Positions 1 to 11,358 of a stretch of DNA of 64,000 bases are shown here, one piece after another (the first letter of the stretch is position 1; every line of letters begins with the position of its first letter). Under the pieces are notes generated by a model. The model was not told the origin of the DNA. It saw only the letters and a program-made list of their open reading frames with translations, and did no database searches. This DNA comes from Neurospora intermedia. Its lineage: Eukaryota; Ascomycota; Sordariomycetes; Sordariales; Sordariaceae. The stretch is taken from contig BTPP01000001.1 of the NCBI GenBank assembly GCA_037102815.1, positions 5,729,001-5,793,000 on the forward strand. Direction: 5' to 3'. The position numbers and the translations under genes were made by a program.

Positions 1-1963
1 GCGGACTGCTTATCGGCTTTGGCGCTGTCTTTGCCGTTCAGGGTCTGATTTATGGTTCGGAGCTACTCTTCCAGGACGATCACACGCTCAAAGAAAACAC
101 AAGCTACTTGCTGCAGCTGTATGGCGGCTACTTCTTGATGATCCTGCTCTTCGCGCTGTTCACATTGGCCTGCCGAATATGGACATTGAACAAGATTAAC
201 TATCCGTTCATCTTTGAGCTTGACACGAGGCATAATCTGGACTGGAAGCAGGTGGCCGAATTCCCCAGCTTCTTCTTTGCGCTTCTTGGCGTGTTCCTAT
301 GGCTTAACTTTTCGAGGTTTGGCCAGTGGGAGGAGATGTATCTGTATTATCCTGCCCTCTTAATAGGCCTGTCGCTGTTGATATTGTTCTTCCCGGCACC
401 GATATTTTACCATCGAGCCAGAAGATGGTTCTTGTATTCGCATGTAAGTAACCTCACGAGATTCGTCGTCTTTGGAACTTTCATCATACTGACATTTGAA
501 TAGTATCGCTTGTTGTTGGCAGGTTTGTATCCTGTCGAGTTCCGAGACTTCTTCCTCGGCGATATCTGGTGCTCTTTGACCTACTCTGCAGCTGTAAGTA
601 ATTCCTTTCATCAACCTCAGTGATCCACTCAGTCTGCTAATCGGATCTAGAACATTCCCATGTTCTTCTGTCTGTATGCCAACGAATGGGACCAGCCGGG
701 TATGTGTAACTCTAGCCACTCCCGGCTTCAGGGCTTCTTCAATGCTTTGCCTCCCATTTGGCGTGCTCTGCAGTGTATCAGGCGTTACCACGATACAAAG
801 AATGTGTTTCCGCATCTTGTCAACTGCGGAAAGTACATAATGACTATCACCACCGCTGTTATACTCAGCTTGTATCGCCTCAATCATTCGCAACCGATCC
901 TGGCTGCCTACATCACCTTCGCGACCATCAACGCCTGTTATACTAGTGAGTGTTTGAACCTTGTTTCTTTGTGTGATATCAGACTGACATCTCATGAACA
1001 GCCATCTGGGATCTGTTTATGGATTTCTCACTACTCCAGAAAAACGTCCGCTACCCTTTCCTCCGAGACATCACCGCGCTCAAGTCCAAATGGATCTACT
1101 ATGTCATCATGGTTGTCGACCCGCTTCTCCGCTTCAATTGGATCTTCTACGCCATCTTCACCCACGACACTCAGCACAGCACGATTGTCTCCTTCTTTGT
1201 CGCCATGGCCGAAGTCATCCGTCGTGGTCTTTGGCTCATCCTTCGTGTCGAAAACGAGCACTGTGCCAACGTATCCCAGTACAAGGCCTCGCGCGATACT
1301 CCTCTTCCCTACCAGCTCGATCAGTTTGTCGAGCGTCCCAGCCAGGAGACATCCGCCGGAGAGTTGGAGGCTGAAACCGGCACCACTACAGGCGCTGCCC
1401 AACAGGAGCGCAGAGGAACCATCTCCTCCATGGCCGCCAGTATCCGCGAGCGCATTCGCGGCTCCGTCGGCGCTGGAGCCACCTCTCCCTGGGCAGCTTC
1501 CCCATCCCCAGCCACGGGCGCCCCCCACCCAGAAGAGGAAGGAGCCATCAGTCCCCACGCCGAATCGGGTGCCATCTCTGGGGAAGGGGCGACAGGTACC
1601 GGCACCGGCTTCAGCCTCAGTGGTGGAGGTACCTTCCGCCGCCGTCACGTCGAGTCGATGGGCAAGAAGTCTATTCTGCAGGTCATGGCTGAAGCGCACA
1701 AGCAAGATTTCGAAAAGAGACGGCCATCCGAGGCAGTCAGGGAGCAAGGATTGGGGCGAGGGGGAAGCAGTAGTCTTGTCGATGAAGACGATGAGGAGGA
1801 CGATGATGATGATCCGGATTTGCGGAGTGAGGTGGAGGACGATGATGAGGATGATGATGATTCCGATCGGAGAAGCGTGCAGCAGGATCGGATGGAGGCT
1901 AGAGAGGCGGAGATGCTTGTGAAGAGGGCGAGGGGGGAGCCGGATGATTCGGTTAGTGAGTAG
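1..1963 (+). CDS. SYG1: SYG1/XPR1-like phosphate exporter, EXS domain (5' partial)
   Basis: This is the C-terminal part of an SPX-EXS membrane protein, the family that exports inorganic phosphate (yeast Syg1, animal XPR1). Reading starts inside the gene at base 3, so the N-terminal SPX domain lies off the left edge. Exons are 1-443, 504-593, 651-945 and 1002-1963. All donors are GTAAGT or GTGAGT and the joined frame is open throughout. The joined protein shows several membrane helices, then EXS landmarks: SLTYS, LPPIWRALQCIRRY, and a TIWDLFMDFSLL block created by the last splice. Family knowledge places these in the phosphate-conducting domain. The tail after the last helix is Ser/Gly/Ala-rich and ends in long runs of Asp and Glu, probably cytosolic. 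Stop is TAG at 1961-1963. A 405-codon open frame on the other strand across exon 4 is taken as a shadow. Identity is strong; exact exporter specificity is inferred. Confidence 0.92.
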
Positions 1964-2928
1964 TGTAGTTAAGGATATGGAGGGGGGGAAAGAGGAGGTT
2001 CGGAGAGTAATTTGATACCCAACTTTTGTCGAAGTGAAACAACAAACAACAAAAAATAAGCGAACAGCGAACCCTATGGGAGCATATAGACGGGTGATAC
2101 ACATCATTATGGTGGTAATTCTGTTTATGGGGACTTGGCGCATGGACTGTTGTTTCTTTTTGGCTGATTCAAAGATACACGAAGGTGGTGCATCAAGTAT
2201 GTAGATGCCCGGACAACATGGCCTACTAAATCTTCTTGCTGGCTTCACGTACAGCGGTTATTCTTTGCTCTTATAGGAAATTTATCGGTTCATGTTCACG
2301 TCAACGTATTGTCTTCTTTTGCGCGGAGAGCAGCGCAATGTCAGTTTACTAAACTTGTTGTAATTACTTTTTAAATTTATACTTTCCAGGGTCTACGTCG
2401 GCAAGCAAGCTCAATCAGATGAATCAACAATGCTGTTGCTCTGTCCCAGGATTCGTTGTCATCCCCTTTCTTCCTTTCTAATCAAACTCACTGTTATATA
2501 CACACCGAAGGAATGAAAGAAAGAAAGAAAGGAATCAATGAACCATCACTACCAAATCCCAGCCTTCCTTCCTTCCTTCCTCCCTCCTCACTCTTCCCTG
2601 TTGATCACAGACAGACAGTGATATCTTCATTCAACAACAGCTCGCGTCATCACCGTCTACTGTATGTAGTATACAAAGTCATGCAGGACTCGCCCACTCC
2701 TATAGTAACCGACTATCTATCTCATTTTAGCACACAAAGTTGTTGGAAAGACGAGACTAGAAAAGGAAAAAAGGAGGGCAACAAGAAAAAAAAATTGAAA
2801 GAAGAATAGAAAAAGTACCAGGGCAAACAAAGGCATAAATAAGCATTGGAAAGAAAAAAACAGAAAGGCAAAAGAAAGAACAACAGAAAGAAAAAAAAAA
2901 AAAGAAACGGTAATAATGGTCAATCGTG
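1964..2928. other. Spacer after the EXS gene
   Basis: No gene is seen. The stretch should hold the 3' UTR of the EXS gene. It has simple-sequence patches: GAAA-type repeats near 2512-2530, CTTCC repeats near 2562-2585, and an A/G-rich run from about 2757 to 2910 with an A13 stretch at 2891-2903. Short open frames here are products of the biased composition. Confidence 0.6.
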
Positions 2929-3010
2929 CGACGTGGGCCTGATTCGAACAGACGCTCCCGAAGGAACAAGATTTCTAGTCTTGCGCATTAGACCACTCTG
3001 CCACCACGCC
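2929..3010 (-). tRNA. tRNA-Ser (anticodon AGA)
   Basis: The reverse strand folds as a complete 82-nt class II tRNA. The acceptor stem GGCGTGG pairs with CCACGTC (one G-U), followed by discriminator G. The D arm is closed by GCA/TGC. The anticodon stem CAAGA/TCTTG holds loop CTAGAAA, which places AGA in the anticodon and so reads UCU as serine. A long variable arm (TCC-TTCG-GGA) and a T arm with loop TTCGAAT are both present, and the long variable arm is expected for serine. No intron is needed. It is a lone tRNA gene, as usual in filamentous fungi. Confidence 0.95.
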
Positions 3011-4074
3011 GAATGGGTTTTGGTTGTTGATGAAATGAATTAACTGAGACTGGAACTTATATGCAAAGAGCTCTAGTGGGTGGGGGTGGTGGGGTAGGTA
3101 GCTATGTAGTCTCGGTAGTGTAGAGGTAGTGTAGAGGTTGGTGATACTTTGGTTTGGACCGCTTGACACTTGGGTCTGGGGTTGGAAGTACACTATCATG
3201 AAACGATTAGGTCAGGTATTTGATCATGACAGCTATAGGAGAGCAGTTGAGATTAATTCTTGTTCTATCTTTCGTTGTTGCTTTATAGGACTGTCATACA
3301 GTTGTTAGTTGCAGACGGCGGCGGGAGCGACAGGGACAGGCGGTAAGGGTTAACACGGTAGACAGATAAGCTCCGACTCGAGATCAGATGCGCCAAAGAA
3401 TCCCCACGCACGAGGACTCAAATGAGCACGCATCATGTCAAGAAATGCGAGTGTAATATACTATCCAGCCAAAGTGACCGCTACCTAGTTTCACCACATT
3501 GACGGCAGGTATGGAATCGTCAAATCGTCAATGGGTTTGGTCTAGATCCCATTGGCGATTTTTAGTCTCAAGTGTAAGATCCAACCGCAGATATTGTATG
3601 GAGACCGTGGCAGATTGACAGGCTGAGAGGCTCGAGATTTGCTTAGACTTGTTCCACTTTGCAAATGTCAAAAGCCTGGACAGTAGAAGGTAGTCAAGTT
3701 GCGATGAACCGTTTGTTTACCTGCCCCTGTCGCCGTTCTTGCAGCCCCTTGGCTGTTGTCATTGCTCCTTTGACAGCTCGGACGATCTGAACACCGAAAC
3801 AAGATGTTTGCTGCTCTGCGGGTGGGCGTCATGTCGAGCTCATCTCGTCAAGTGTTGCATAGCATTGCCATGGCAACAACAGAAAACAGACTCAAATCCT
3901 CACAATCACCAACAGAGACCAGGCAGTTTTTGGAATTATTTCTTATTATTTCATCATCCAGGCTCTCTATATCCCTCCATTATGTAACCGGAACAGACAT
4001 GATACCTTTAGATATACCGTTGCTTGAGATCAAGCAAGCAGCGGGAGGCTGTCAGGCTTCTTGTAAGCAAACGC
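3011..4074. other. Spacer between tRNA-Ser and NDP kinase
   Basis: No gene is supported. It holds the upstream flank of the tRNA gene, a tandem 11-bp repeat at 3114-3135, and presumably the 3' UTR of the NDP kinase gene near 4000-4074. Small open frames at 3739-4118 have no recognisable content. Confidence 0.5.
3114..3135. repeat. 11-bp tandem duplication
   Basis: The unit GGTAGTGTAGA occurs twice in perfect tandem, about 100 bases upstream of the 5' end of tRNA-Ser. It is probably a replication-slippage product. Confidence 0.7.
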
Positions 4075-4789
4075 TTACTCGAAGATCCAGGCAGCGGAGT
4101 GGTGGTTCCACTGGTTGAGCTCCTCGGGCTTGAACCAGAGGGCAATCTCCTTCTTGGCGTTCTCGACGGAGTCGGAGCCGTGGCAGACGTTGCGGCCCAT
4201 GTCCTGTGGTTGGTCATTGAGTTAGTATACGCTGTCATTCATGAAAGGGGTGCAGAGATGAAGGCCAACGTACGAGAGCAAAGTCACCACGGATGGTGCC
4301 GGGAGCGGAGGCGAGGGGGTTGGTGGCACCGAGGATGGTGCGGCCGGTCTTGACGGCATCCTTGCCCTCCCAAACCATGGCGCAGATGGGGCCGGAGTTC
4401 ATGTACTTGATGAGACCAGCGAAGAAGGGCTTGGTGTTGAGGTCCTCGTAGTGCTTCTCGAGGTGGGCCTGGCCGGGCTGGGTGAGCTTCATGGCGACGA
4501 GCTTGAAGCCGCGGTTCTCGAAGCGAGAGATGATGTTGCCAACGAGGCCACGCTGGACGCCATCGGGCTTGACGGCAATGAAGCTGTGTTGAGGGGAGAT
4601 TTGCGTTAGTCGATCGGGTCTATGGCATTGCGTATGGTGGTGGTGGTAATGGTGTGCTTATGCGCGCAACAGGCGGTGTTCAAGATGGACAAGATGGCGG
4701 GGTAGAACCGAGGGGTTTGAATTCTCGTGTGTTATGTCTGATGACAACTTGGAGGAGGGGACAACTTACGTCTGCTCCTGGTTGGACAT
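4075..4789 (-). CDS. ndk-1: Nucleoside diphosphate kinase
   Basis: This enzyme transfers the gamma phosphate from ATP to other NDPs through a phosphohistidine and so keeps the NTP pools balanced. Three exons run 4789-4770, 4583-4274 and 4203-4075. They join to 152 codons, the normal size of a group I NDP kinase. The protein begins [15 protein letters not shown] and carries the active-site stretch NVCHGSDS with the catalytic His at residue 118, the same number as in the human enzyme. It ends in a conserved WIFE tail. The first exon is only 20 nt, so the gene is easily missed by ORF finding. The start context is good (A at -3). The gene diverges from glucosidase II alpha across 1.4 kb. The same frame is open upstream of the start for a further 122 codons (see the separate entry). 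The sequence agrees, as far as I remember it, with the Neurospora NDK-1 protein. Confidence 0.96.
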
Positions 4790-5155
4790 TTTGATTATGG
4801 GTGGTTCCGGTGAGGGAGTATAGATTTGATTGGGGATGGTGATAGATGATGGAGGAGGAGAAGGAGGACAGGTCGGGAAGAAGGCGAGGCGGCCGAGATA
4901 GAAAAGGAGGACGGCCAGGAGGAGTCCACACACGGCCGGAAAAAAAAAGGGTGGGGCCGTTCCCCTGGACGACCTGGCCCGCCTGTCTCTGGAGGGACTG
5001 GAGCTCCCCTTCGCCCTCGATTGGGCACCACTAGAAGCAGCACCCGCAGCCATTGCGCCTCCCGATTCGGGCTGCTTCTGTTGCAGATGCGGCGGCGGTC
5101 TGCGTTGTCCGTCGTGTCCTCGTCGCAGATGTTCCGAGCTGTCAGTGTCGGACAT
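4770..5155 (-). other. Candidate in-frame N-terminal extension of NDP kinase
   Basis: Reading back from the NDK start in the same frame, no stop occurs for 366 bases. An ATG lies at 5155, with A at -3. The extension would add 122 residues: an Arg/Gln/Pro-rich start, a Ser/Ala/Arg-rich middle, and a hydrophobic stretch (PAVCGLLLAVLLFYLGRL) ahead of a Pro-rich linker. If transcripts start beyond 5155 they could encode a membrane-anchored or organelle-targeted isoform. The alternative is a pyrimidine-biased 5' leader that happens to be open. Nothing here proves translation. Confidence 0.3.
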
Positions 5156-6216
5156 GGTCTTATTGGATGTAGCAAATTGGTGGGTTGAAGCTTAAGTAGC
5201 TCGAGCTCTGGTTTTGTTGACAGCAGGTCCAGTCTCAAGCACGGCTGTTACTGTGGTTCTACGCGATGGTTTTGAAGAGATCAGAGTCAATGTTGAGATG
5301 GGACAGAGAACAGGAAGCGGCCGGGCAACACGTTGTCAATTGGTCTTATGGGTCTCTGTTTTGTAGTGTAAGTGCCTGGTTGCGCAACCTAAGCTCGGAA
5401 ACGAGGCCGGAAGACATGAAGCCACGATGGACGCCAGCAAAGCTCGCAGTGCTCCGAGTCCCGTCCCCATTCATAGGTACGTTGAGGTTGAATTTGGAAG
5501 GGCCCGTGCAGCCTCTGCTTCCCGAGATACATAGGTACCTCTAACCCCAAATCTCCTCTTCAATATTCGACAGAATGAAAGTCATCCATTCGACTGCTAT
5601 CATCTCATTTACTGCACTAACAACCAAACCAACTGATCTGTCAGTCAGTTACTGTACGGACCCTGAACTGAGACGGTGAGTGAGCTTAGGTCGACATGCA
5701 GATGCTCAACACTTACCCCGCGGTCTATCACTAGAGCTACTACTATGCGTCTAACGAATCCCACGATGCCAAGCGGTGCGCTAGCTGGCAGGGGACAGCT
5801 TGGCCTGCTTGGCTTTCACGGGGCGAATCGGGGCACCGCCTGCCTCAAGTTCCATGCCCGGTGTTGCGGCCAACTAATGACAAGTGCCATTCCGTCTGAA
5901 GCCAGCAGCAGGCATTGGTTGATTGACATTGACAACAAGTCAACCTAACCCAAGTTTTGTAACTTCAGTTGGATACCCGACACAACTGAACTGAACTGCA
6001 ACCAGACAGACTACTGTACTGCAGTTTGACGACAGCTTCAAGGACTCTGTGAGACAGCAGCAAGGCCTGGAGCGTTGTTCTTGATGATCCAAACGAGCCT
6101 CTAAACCTCTCCCTTTTGTTTGCTTGCCTGCCTGTCTGCTTGCTTGGTGCTTCTTCTTCTTCTTCCTTGGACTTTCATAGCGCGTTCTCCTTCCGCGAGG
6201 TGCACCACCACTCGAG
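4790..6216. other. Divergent promoter region of NDP kinase and glucosidase II
   Basis: This 1.4-kb spacer separates two divergent housekeeping genes and must hold both promoters. The left part (to 5155) is the open NDK leader. A short upstream ORF of six codons lies at 6084-6104 ahead of the glucosidase start, and a (TTC)n patch lies near 6150-6163. No clear TATA box was seen. Other open frames here (5266-5544, 5676-5948) have no recognisable content. Confidence 0.5.
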
Positions 6217-9200
6217 ATGCTGGGCTCGGGCCAGCTGTCCATGTCGGGAGGCTGGACGGCATACCTCTGTCTTGCATCTGCCTTGACCGGCCTGTTTGGT
6301 CCAGCAGGTGCGTTGCTTCGTTCCCTATCCCGACCCCGTAGCTTATCACTAACACCAGACGTCTCTTCCAGTCGCCGTCAAGGAGCACGACTTCAAGAAA
6401 TGCGACCAGGCTGGCTTCTGTAAGCGCAACCGGGCCTTTGCCGACCATGTCGTCGCCAATACCGCATGGGAGTCGCCCTACAACATCCTCGCCGACTCGA
6501 CCTCCTTCAAGGATGGCCAGTTGCAGGCCACCATTCTCAAGACGGTCAACGATGCTGGCGAGACCGTCCGCCTTCCCATCACCGTTTCCTTCCTCGAGTC
6601 CGGAACCGCGCGTGTCACTGTCGACGAAGAGAAGCGACAAAAGGGCGAGATCGAGCTTCGCGGTGACAGCAAGGCCAGGAAGGAACGCTACAATGAGGCC
6701 GAGCAATGGGTTATCGTTGGCGGCTTGACTCTCGACAAGGAGGCCAAGGTGGACTACCAAGATAACACCCAGATCACCGTTCAGTACGGTCCCGAGTCCA
6801 AGTTCGAGGCCACCATCAAGTTCGCCCCCTTCTCTATCGACTTCAAGCGCGATGGAGAAACGCACATCAAGTTGAATGATAAGGGCTTACTGAACATGGA
6901 GCATTGGAGGCCCAGGATTGAGGCGCCCCCTGCGCCTGAGAAGCAGGAGGGCGAGGACAGCAGCAGCAGCAGCAGCAGCGAAAGCGAGAGCGCCGAGACT
7001 ACCGCTGCCCAGGTTCCCGAGGCCTACCCTGGTGAGGACCAAAACACCTGGTGGGAGGAGAGCTTTGGTGGAAACACCGACTCCAAGCCCCGTGGCCCTG
7101 AGAGTGTTGCCCTGGATATCTCCTTCGTCGGTTATGATCACATTTACGGTATTCCTTCGCATACCGGCCCCTTGTCTCTCAGGCAGACTCGTGGCGGCGA
7201 AGGCAATTTCCAAGAGCCGTACCGCATGTACAACGCCGATGTGTTCGAGTACATCCTCGATAGCCCCATGACCCTGTACGGATCCATTCCGTTCCTGCAG
7301 GCCCATCGCAAGGATTCGAGTGTTGGTATCTTCTGGCTTAACGCTGCCGAGACTTGGGTTGATATCACCAAGGAAAAGGAGTCCAAGAACCCCCTGGCCT
7401 TGGGTATTGGTTCTAAGACGAGCACCAGCACTCACTGGATCTCCGAGGCCGGCCTCTTGGATGTCTTTGTCTTCTTGGGTCCTACTCCTCAGGACCTTAT
7501 CCGCAAGTATTCTGAGCTTACCGGTACTACCGCCATGCCTCAAGAGTTCTCGCTCGGCTACCACCAGTGCCGCTGGAACTATGTGTCTGACGAAGATGTC
7601 AAGGATGTTGATCGCAAGATGGACAAGTTCAATATTCCCTACGATGTCATTTGGCTCGATATCGAGTATACCGATGACAAGAAGTATTTCACTTGGGATG
7701 GCCATAGTTTCGCTGACCCCATCGGCATGGGCAAGCAGCTTGAAAGCCATGGGCGTCAGCTGGTTGCCATTATCGATCCCCACATCAAGAACGTCGACGG
7801 CTACAAGGTTTCTGAGGAGCTCAAGTCTCAGAAGTTTGCTGTGAACAACAAGGATGGCGAAATCTTTGAGGGTTGGTGCTGGCCCGGCTCGTCCCACTGG
7901 GTTGACGCCTTCAATGCCGCCGCCCGGAAGTGGTGGGCCACTCTTTTCAAGTACGCCAGGTTTGAGGGTTCCATGAGGAACACCTGGATTTGGAACGACA
8001 TGAACGAGCCCTCGGTGTTCAACGGCCCCGAGACTACGATGCCCAAGGATAACCTCCACTATGGTAACTGGGAGCATCGTGATATCCACAACTTGAACGG
8101 GTTAACCTTCCATAACGCTACTTTCGAAGCCCTCAAGTCCCGCGAGGCAGGCGAATTCCGTCGTCCCTTCGTGCTCACCCGCTCCTTCTTTGCTGGTTCT
8201 CAACGCCTTGGTGCTATGTGGACCGGTGACAACCAGGCCGCATGGGACCATCTGGAAGGCTCCATTCCCATGGTTCTTAGCCAGAACATCGCCGGTTTCC
8301 CCTTTTCTGGCGCTGATGTTGGTGGTTTCTTCGGAAACCCCGAGAAGGAGCTGTTGACGCGCTGGTATCAGGCCGGTGCCTTCTACCCCTTCTTCCGTGC
8401 CCATGCTCACATTGACTCCCGCCGCCGCGAGCCTTACCTTGCCGGTGAACCATACACCACCATCATCGCTGCGGCTCTCCGCCTTCGCTACAGCCTTCTC
8501 CCATCTTGGTATACCGCTTTCCGCCAGGCCTACCTTACCAACGAGCCCGTTATCAAGCCCATGTTCTACACTCATCCCAACGAGGAGGCTGGCTTCGCTA
8601 TCGACGATCAATTCTTTGTTGGCAACACTGGTTTACTCGCCAAGCCTGTTACCCAGAAGGACAAGGAGACCGTGGACATCTGGATTCCTGATAACGAGGT
8701 CTACTACGACTACTTCACTTACGACATCATCCCCTCTAGCAAGGGTAAGACGGTAACTCTTGACGCACCCCTCAGCAAGATCCCTCTCCTCATGCAGGGT
8801 GGCCACATCTTCGCCCGCCGTGATCGGCCCCGTCGGTCCAGCACTCTCATGAAGTGGGATGACTACACCCTTGTCGTGACCGTCGGCAAAGACGGCAAGA
8901 CCGCCGAGGGTGACCTCTATGTCGATGACGGTGACTCCTACGAGTTCGAGAAGGGCCAGTACATCTATCGCAAGTTCATCCTTGACGGTGATGCCAAGAC
9001 CATCTCGTCCATTGACGGCGAGGACCGCAAGAAGGTCAAGGAGGGCGACTGGATGAAGAAGATGCACCAGGTTACCGTTGACAAGATCATCATCGTCGGC
9101 GCCCCTGCGTCTTGGGATAAGCAGGAGGTCACTGTGGAGTCGGAGGGCGAGACCTGGACTGCTACGCTCGAGTACACCCCCGCCGGAAAGGGCCGAGCCG

Positions 9201-9265
9201 CATTTGCAGTCGTTAAGAAGGTTGGCGCGAGGATTGGAGCCGATTGGAAGGTTTCCTTTGCCTAG
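6217..9265 (+). CDS. Glucosidase II alpha subunit (GH31)
   Basis: This ER enzyme trims the two inner alpha-1,3-linked glucoses from N-glycans and drives the calnexin folding cycle. Two exons, 6217-6307 and 6372-9265, encode 994 residues. The N-terminus is a signal peptide ending near FGPAVA, and the mature start VKEHDFKKCDQAGFCKR is typical of the family. A Ser/Glu low-complexity insert follows LEHWRPR-like sequence near residue 225. The GH31 core has WNDMNEPSVFNG with the nucleophile Asp at residue 573, and GAMWTGDN with the acid/base Asp at residue 650. Further on comes GADVGGFFGNPE and a beta-rich C-terminal region ending KVSFA. No HDEL tail is present; retention normally comes from the beta subunit. 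Length and motif order fit the family. A cytosolic or secreted alpha-glucosidase is unlikely given the signal peptide and the Cys-rich mature start. Confidence 0.96.
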
Positions 9266-10668
9266 ATGGGGCAGGGCCCAAACAGCTGGTCTCAGGAGGA
9301 TGCATGGAGAGGGAAAAAGAGGAGGAGGCTTTAAATGACTGAGGCGTTGCGCGTGTCTCATGTACACTACACCGCTCGCTGGACGTTGTGTTCCGTATCG
9401 GTATGCATACCGAGTTCATTTTCGAAGCTAGGTTTTCACAGATACAAAAATATATCTGCACATTGAGAAAGCAGTCATCTCGTACTTCCGTGCAATGAGC
9501 ATGGCTATGCCTATTGTTTTCTAGTGCTCTTGTTTATTTTTGGATCTTCATGCACAAAGCAACATGAATGCGCCTGTTGGCTTCCAAACAGCCCTTTCCG
9601 ATCATGTTGAATCCCGTTACACACGCACAGTTCAGTTCCGTAAATGGGGCTCTCCATTCGAAGGTAGGTCACGCCTCAACGAATCGGGTGCTCGCATGCC
9701 CTGGATCTTGAATACGAAATGCTTCGGTGCATGTCGGCCGCCTTCTTTGGTGGTGGTCTCAATGGTGGTGCGCTGTCATCAAGCTGTGTTCCTGTAAAAT
9801 GACAGACAGGACAGATGCCGCAGCAGCGCCACGCTGAATGTTGGGGGCCGTCACTGGTAAAAGTGAATGGCAGAACTTGGTATCGCCCAATGGTGTCCTC
9901 GAAGGTTGCTCTCTCGCCTAGGCGTCCTTTCGAGAAAATGGTTTGTTTGGACACTTTACTGGTCCGTTGAGCGATGCAGATCGGTGGCGTGAGATTTAGA
10001 TGGTGGTGGTGGTGGTGGAATCCTACCCTCTCTCTGGTGCCTTTGGTGCCTCTGGTGCCTTGCCCCTGCATTTCATTACCGAAGCCTCTTTGATGATCAC
10101 CATATCTACCGTTCCATGAACAACCAACTACTGGTGGGCATTTCAAATGTCGACCCTTTTGAATTTTTCTCCTCAGCTCTTTCTATGGCTCCCGAACCTC
10201 CCAGCCAGGGAGCCAGGCAAGCCATTCAGGCTCAAAAGTTCTGTCTATGTCTGTCTGTGTCAGTGTGTGTATGTGTTTCATGTTTCACAATATACCACAA
10301 TCCAAAAGGCCCTTCCCATCTTCCTATCCAAACTGGCACCAGGCAACGGGTAAATAAATGCCAACTTTGGACAGTAGAGAGGTGCATGTATGTAGTACCG
10401 TGATACAATGTGCCAAACACCGCTGCCTCTGCCCCCCTAGTCATACGAAGTGTGTGTGGTGGTGGAAATGACAACGGGTCGGTGATTCGCGCACTTTTGT
10501 TTGCTTTTCTCTCTCTTCTCTGGGACGGGGGATTTGGAGTGCTATGGTAGTGTAGGTAGGACCATCAAGACGGCAAGGTATATACGACCACCACACGAGG
10601 AGGGGTGACAACTTAGCTCGTGGCACACAGTACGGTTTACTCCGCGGGCAGAATATCAAATTGGGGAC

Positions 10669-10718
10669 GGATGGATGGATGGATGGATGGATGGATGGAT
10701 GGATGGATGGATGGATGG
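10669..10718. repeat. (GGAT)n microsatellite, about 12.5 units
   Basis: Fifty bases of perfect GGAT repeats. It lies in a spacer, about 650 bases upstream of the eqolisin start, and should be length-polymorphic between strains. Confidence 0.95.
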
Positions 10719-10955
10719 GGTAACAACAGCAACAAGGGAGTTGATCTCCCCGTGGGGCGGGCGGCCGTATTTCCGATTGTCGTCCCTTTCCTTGCAGGGT
10801 TTTCCATCAAATCAATGGACTCAGGGAACATTGTCCACCATTGAACGGCTTCGTTGGATCGTGAGGCTGTGTGAGCAGCCTGCTGGATGTTATTTACATA
10901 TAATCCTCAGGCGTTGCTTGCACCTTCCAAAACCTCGTAACCTTCCTCTGCTTGT

Positions 10956-10961
10956 TATAAA
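10956..10961 (+). promoter_or_regulatory. Possible TATA box for the eqolisin gene
   Basis: TATAAA is followed by a CT-rich stretch, a common arrangement in fungal promoters. It lies about 400 bases before the start codon, so the leader would be long. The assignment is tentative. Confidence 0.3.
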
Positions 10962-11358
10962 TTTCTTTCTTACTTCCTTCTCCATGTGCCGTACGAATGC
11001 TATGACAAGAGTTTGAGAATAACTGCCACACTTGATCATTCTATTTACTCGCTCCTCCCCACTTCCTTGGAATTGTCGATTACGAACATTTCAGGGTTCC
11101 TTCTTATAGCGACATCGAGAAAAGAGCAATCATCAACTTCGTATCAGCTCTGGTCGATATATCAAGGGAGCTACATTCGACTGCCCCCTTGTTCAAGTTT
11201 CACAGACATAAGGTCTGGAAGTCAATTTAATCAGAGGCTTTCTTCCCTTTTGTTGTCACCCACCCGCTCACTCACTCACTTGTTCTAACCTCATCAACGC
11301 AACACAAATACTCCACTCCAACAACCATCTACACAACACTACGACGCAACAACCGACC

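Larger units (their letters stand above)
9266..11358. other. Spacer between glucosidase II and the eqolisin gene
   Basis: No protein gene is supported over 2.1 kb. It holds a GGT microsatellite near 10002-10018, a GGAT microsatellite (10669-10718), and a TATAAA element with a pyrimidine-rich follow-on near 10956. The last 80 bases before 11359 are CA-rich, like a fungal 5' leader. Open frames spanning the GGAT repeat encode only Met-Asp-Gly-Trp repeats. Confidence 0.5.

Noticed and set aside
1031-2248. 405-codon open frame on the minus strand opposite the last EXS exon
   Set aside because: It mirrors a well-supported coding exon on the other strand, and its composition follows from the acidic and Ser-rich codons there.
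6101-9367. Long minus-strand frames opposite glucosidase II
   Set aside because: They are antisense to a clear GH31 exon and carry no motif of their own.
10620-10850. Frames encoding Met-Asp-Gly-Trp or Ile-His-Pro-Ser repeats
   Set aside because: They are translations of the GGAT microsatellite.
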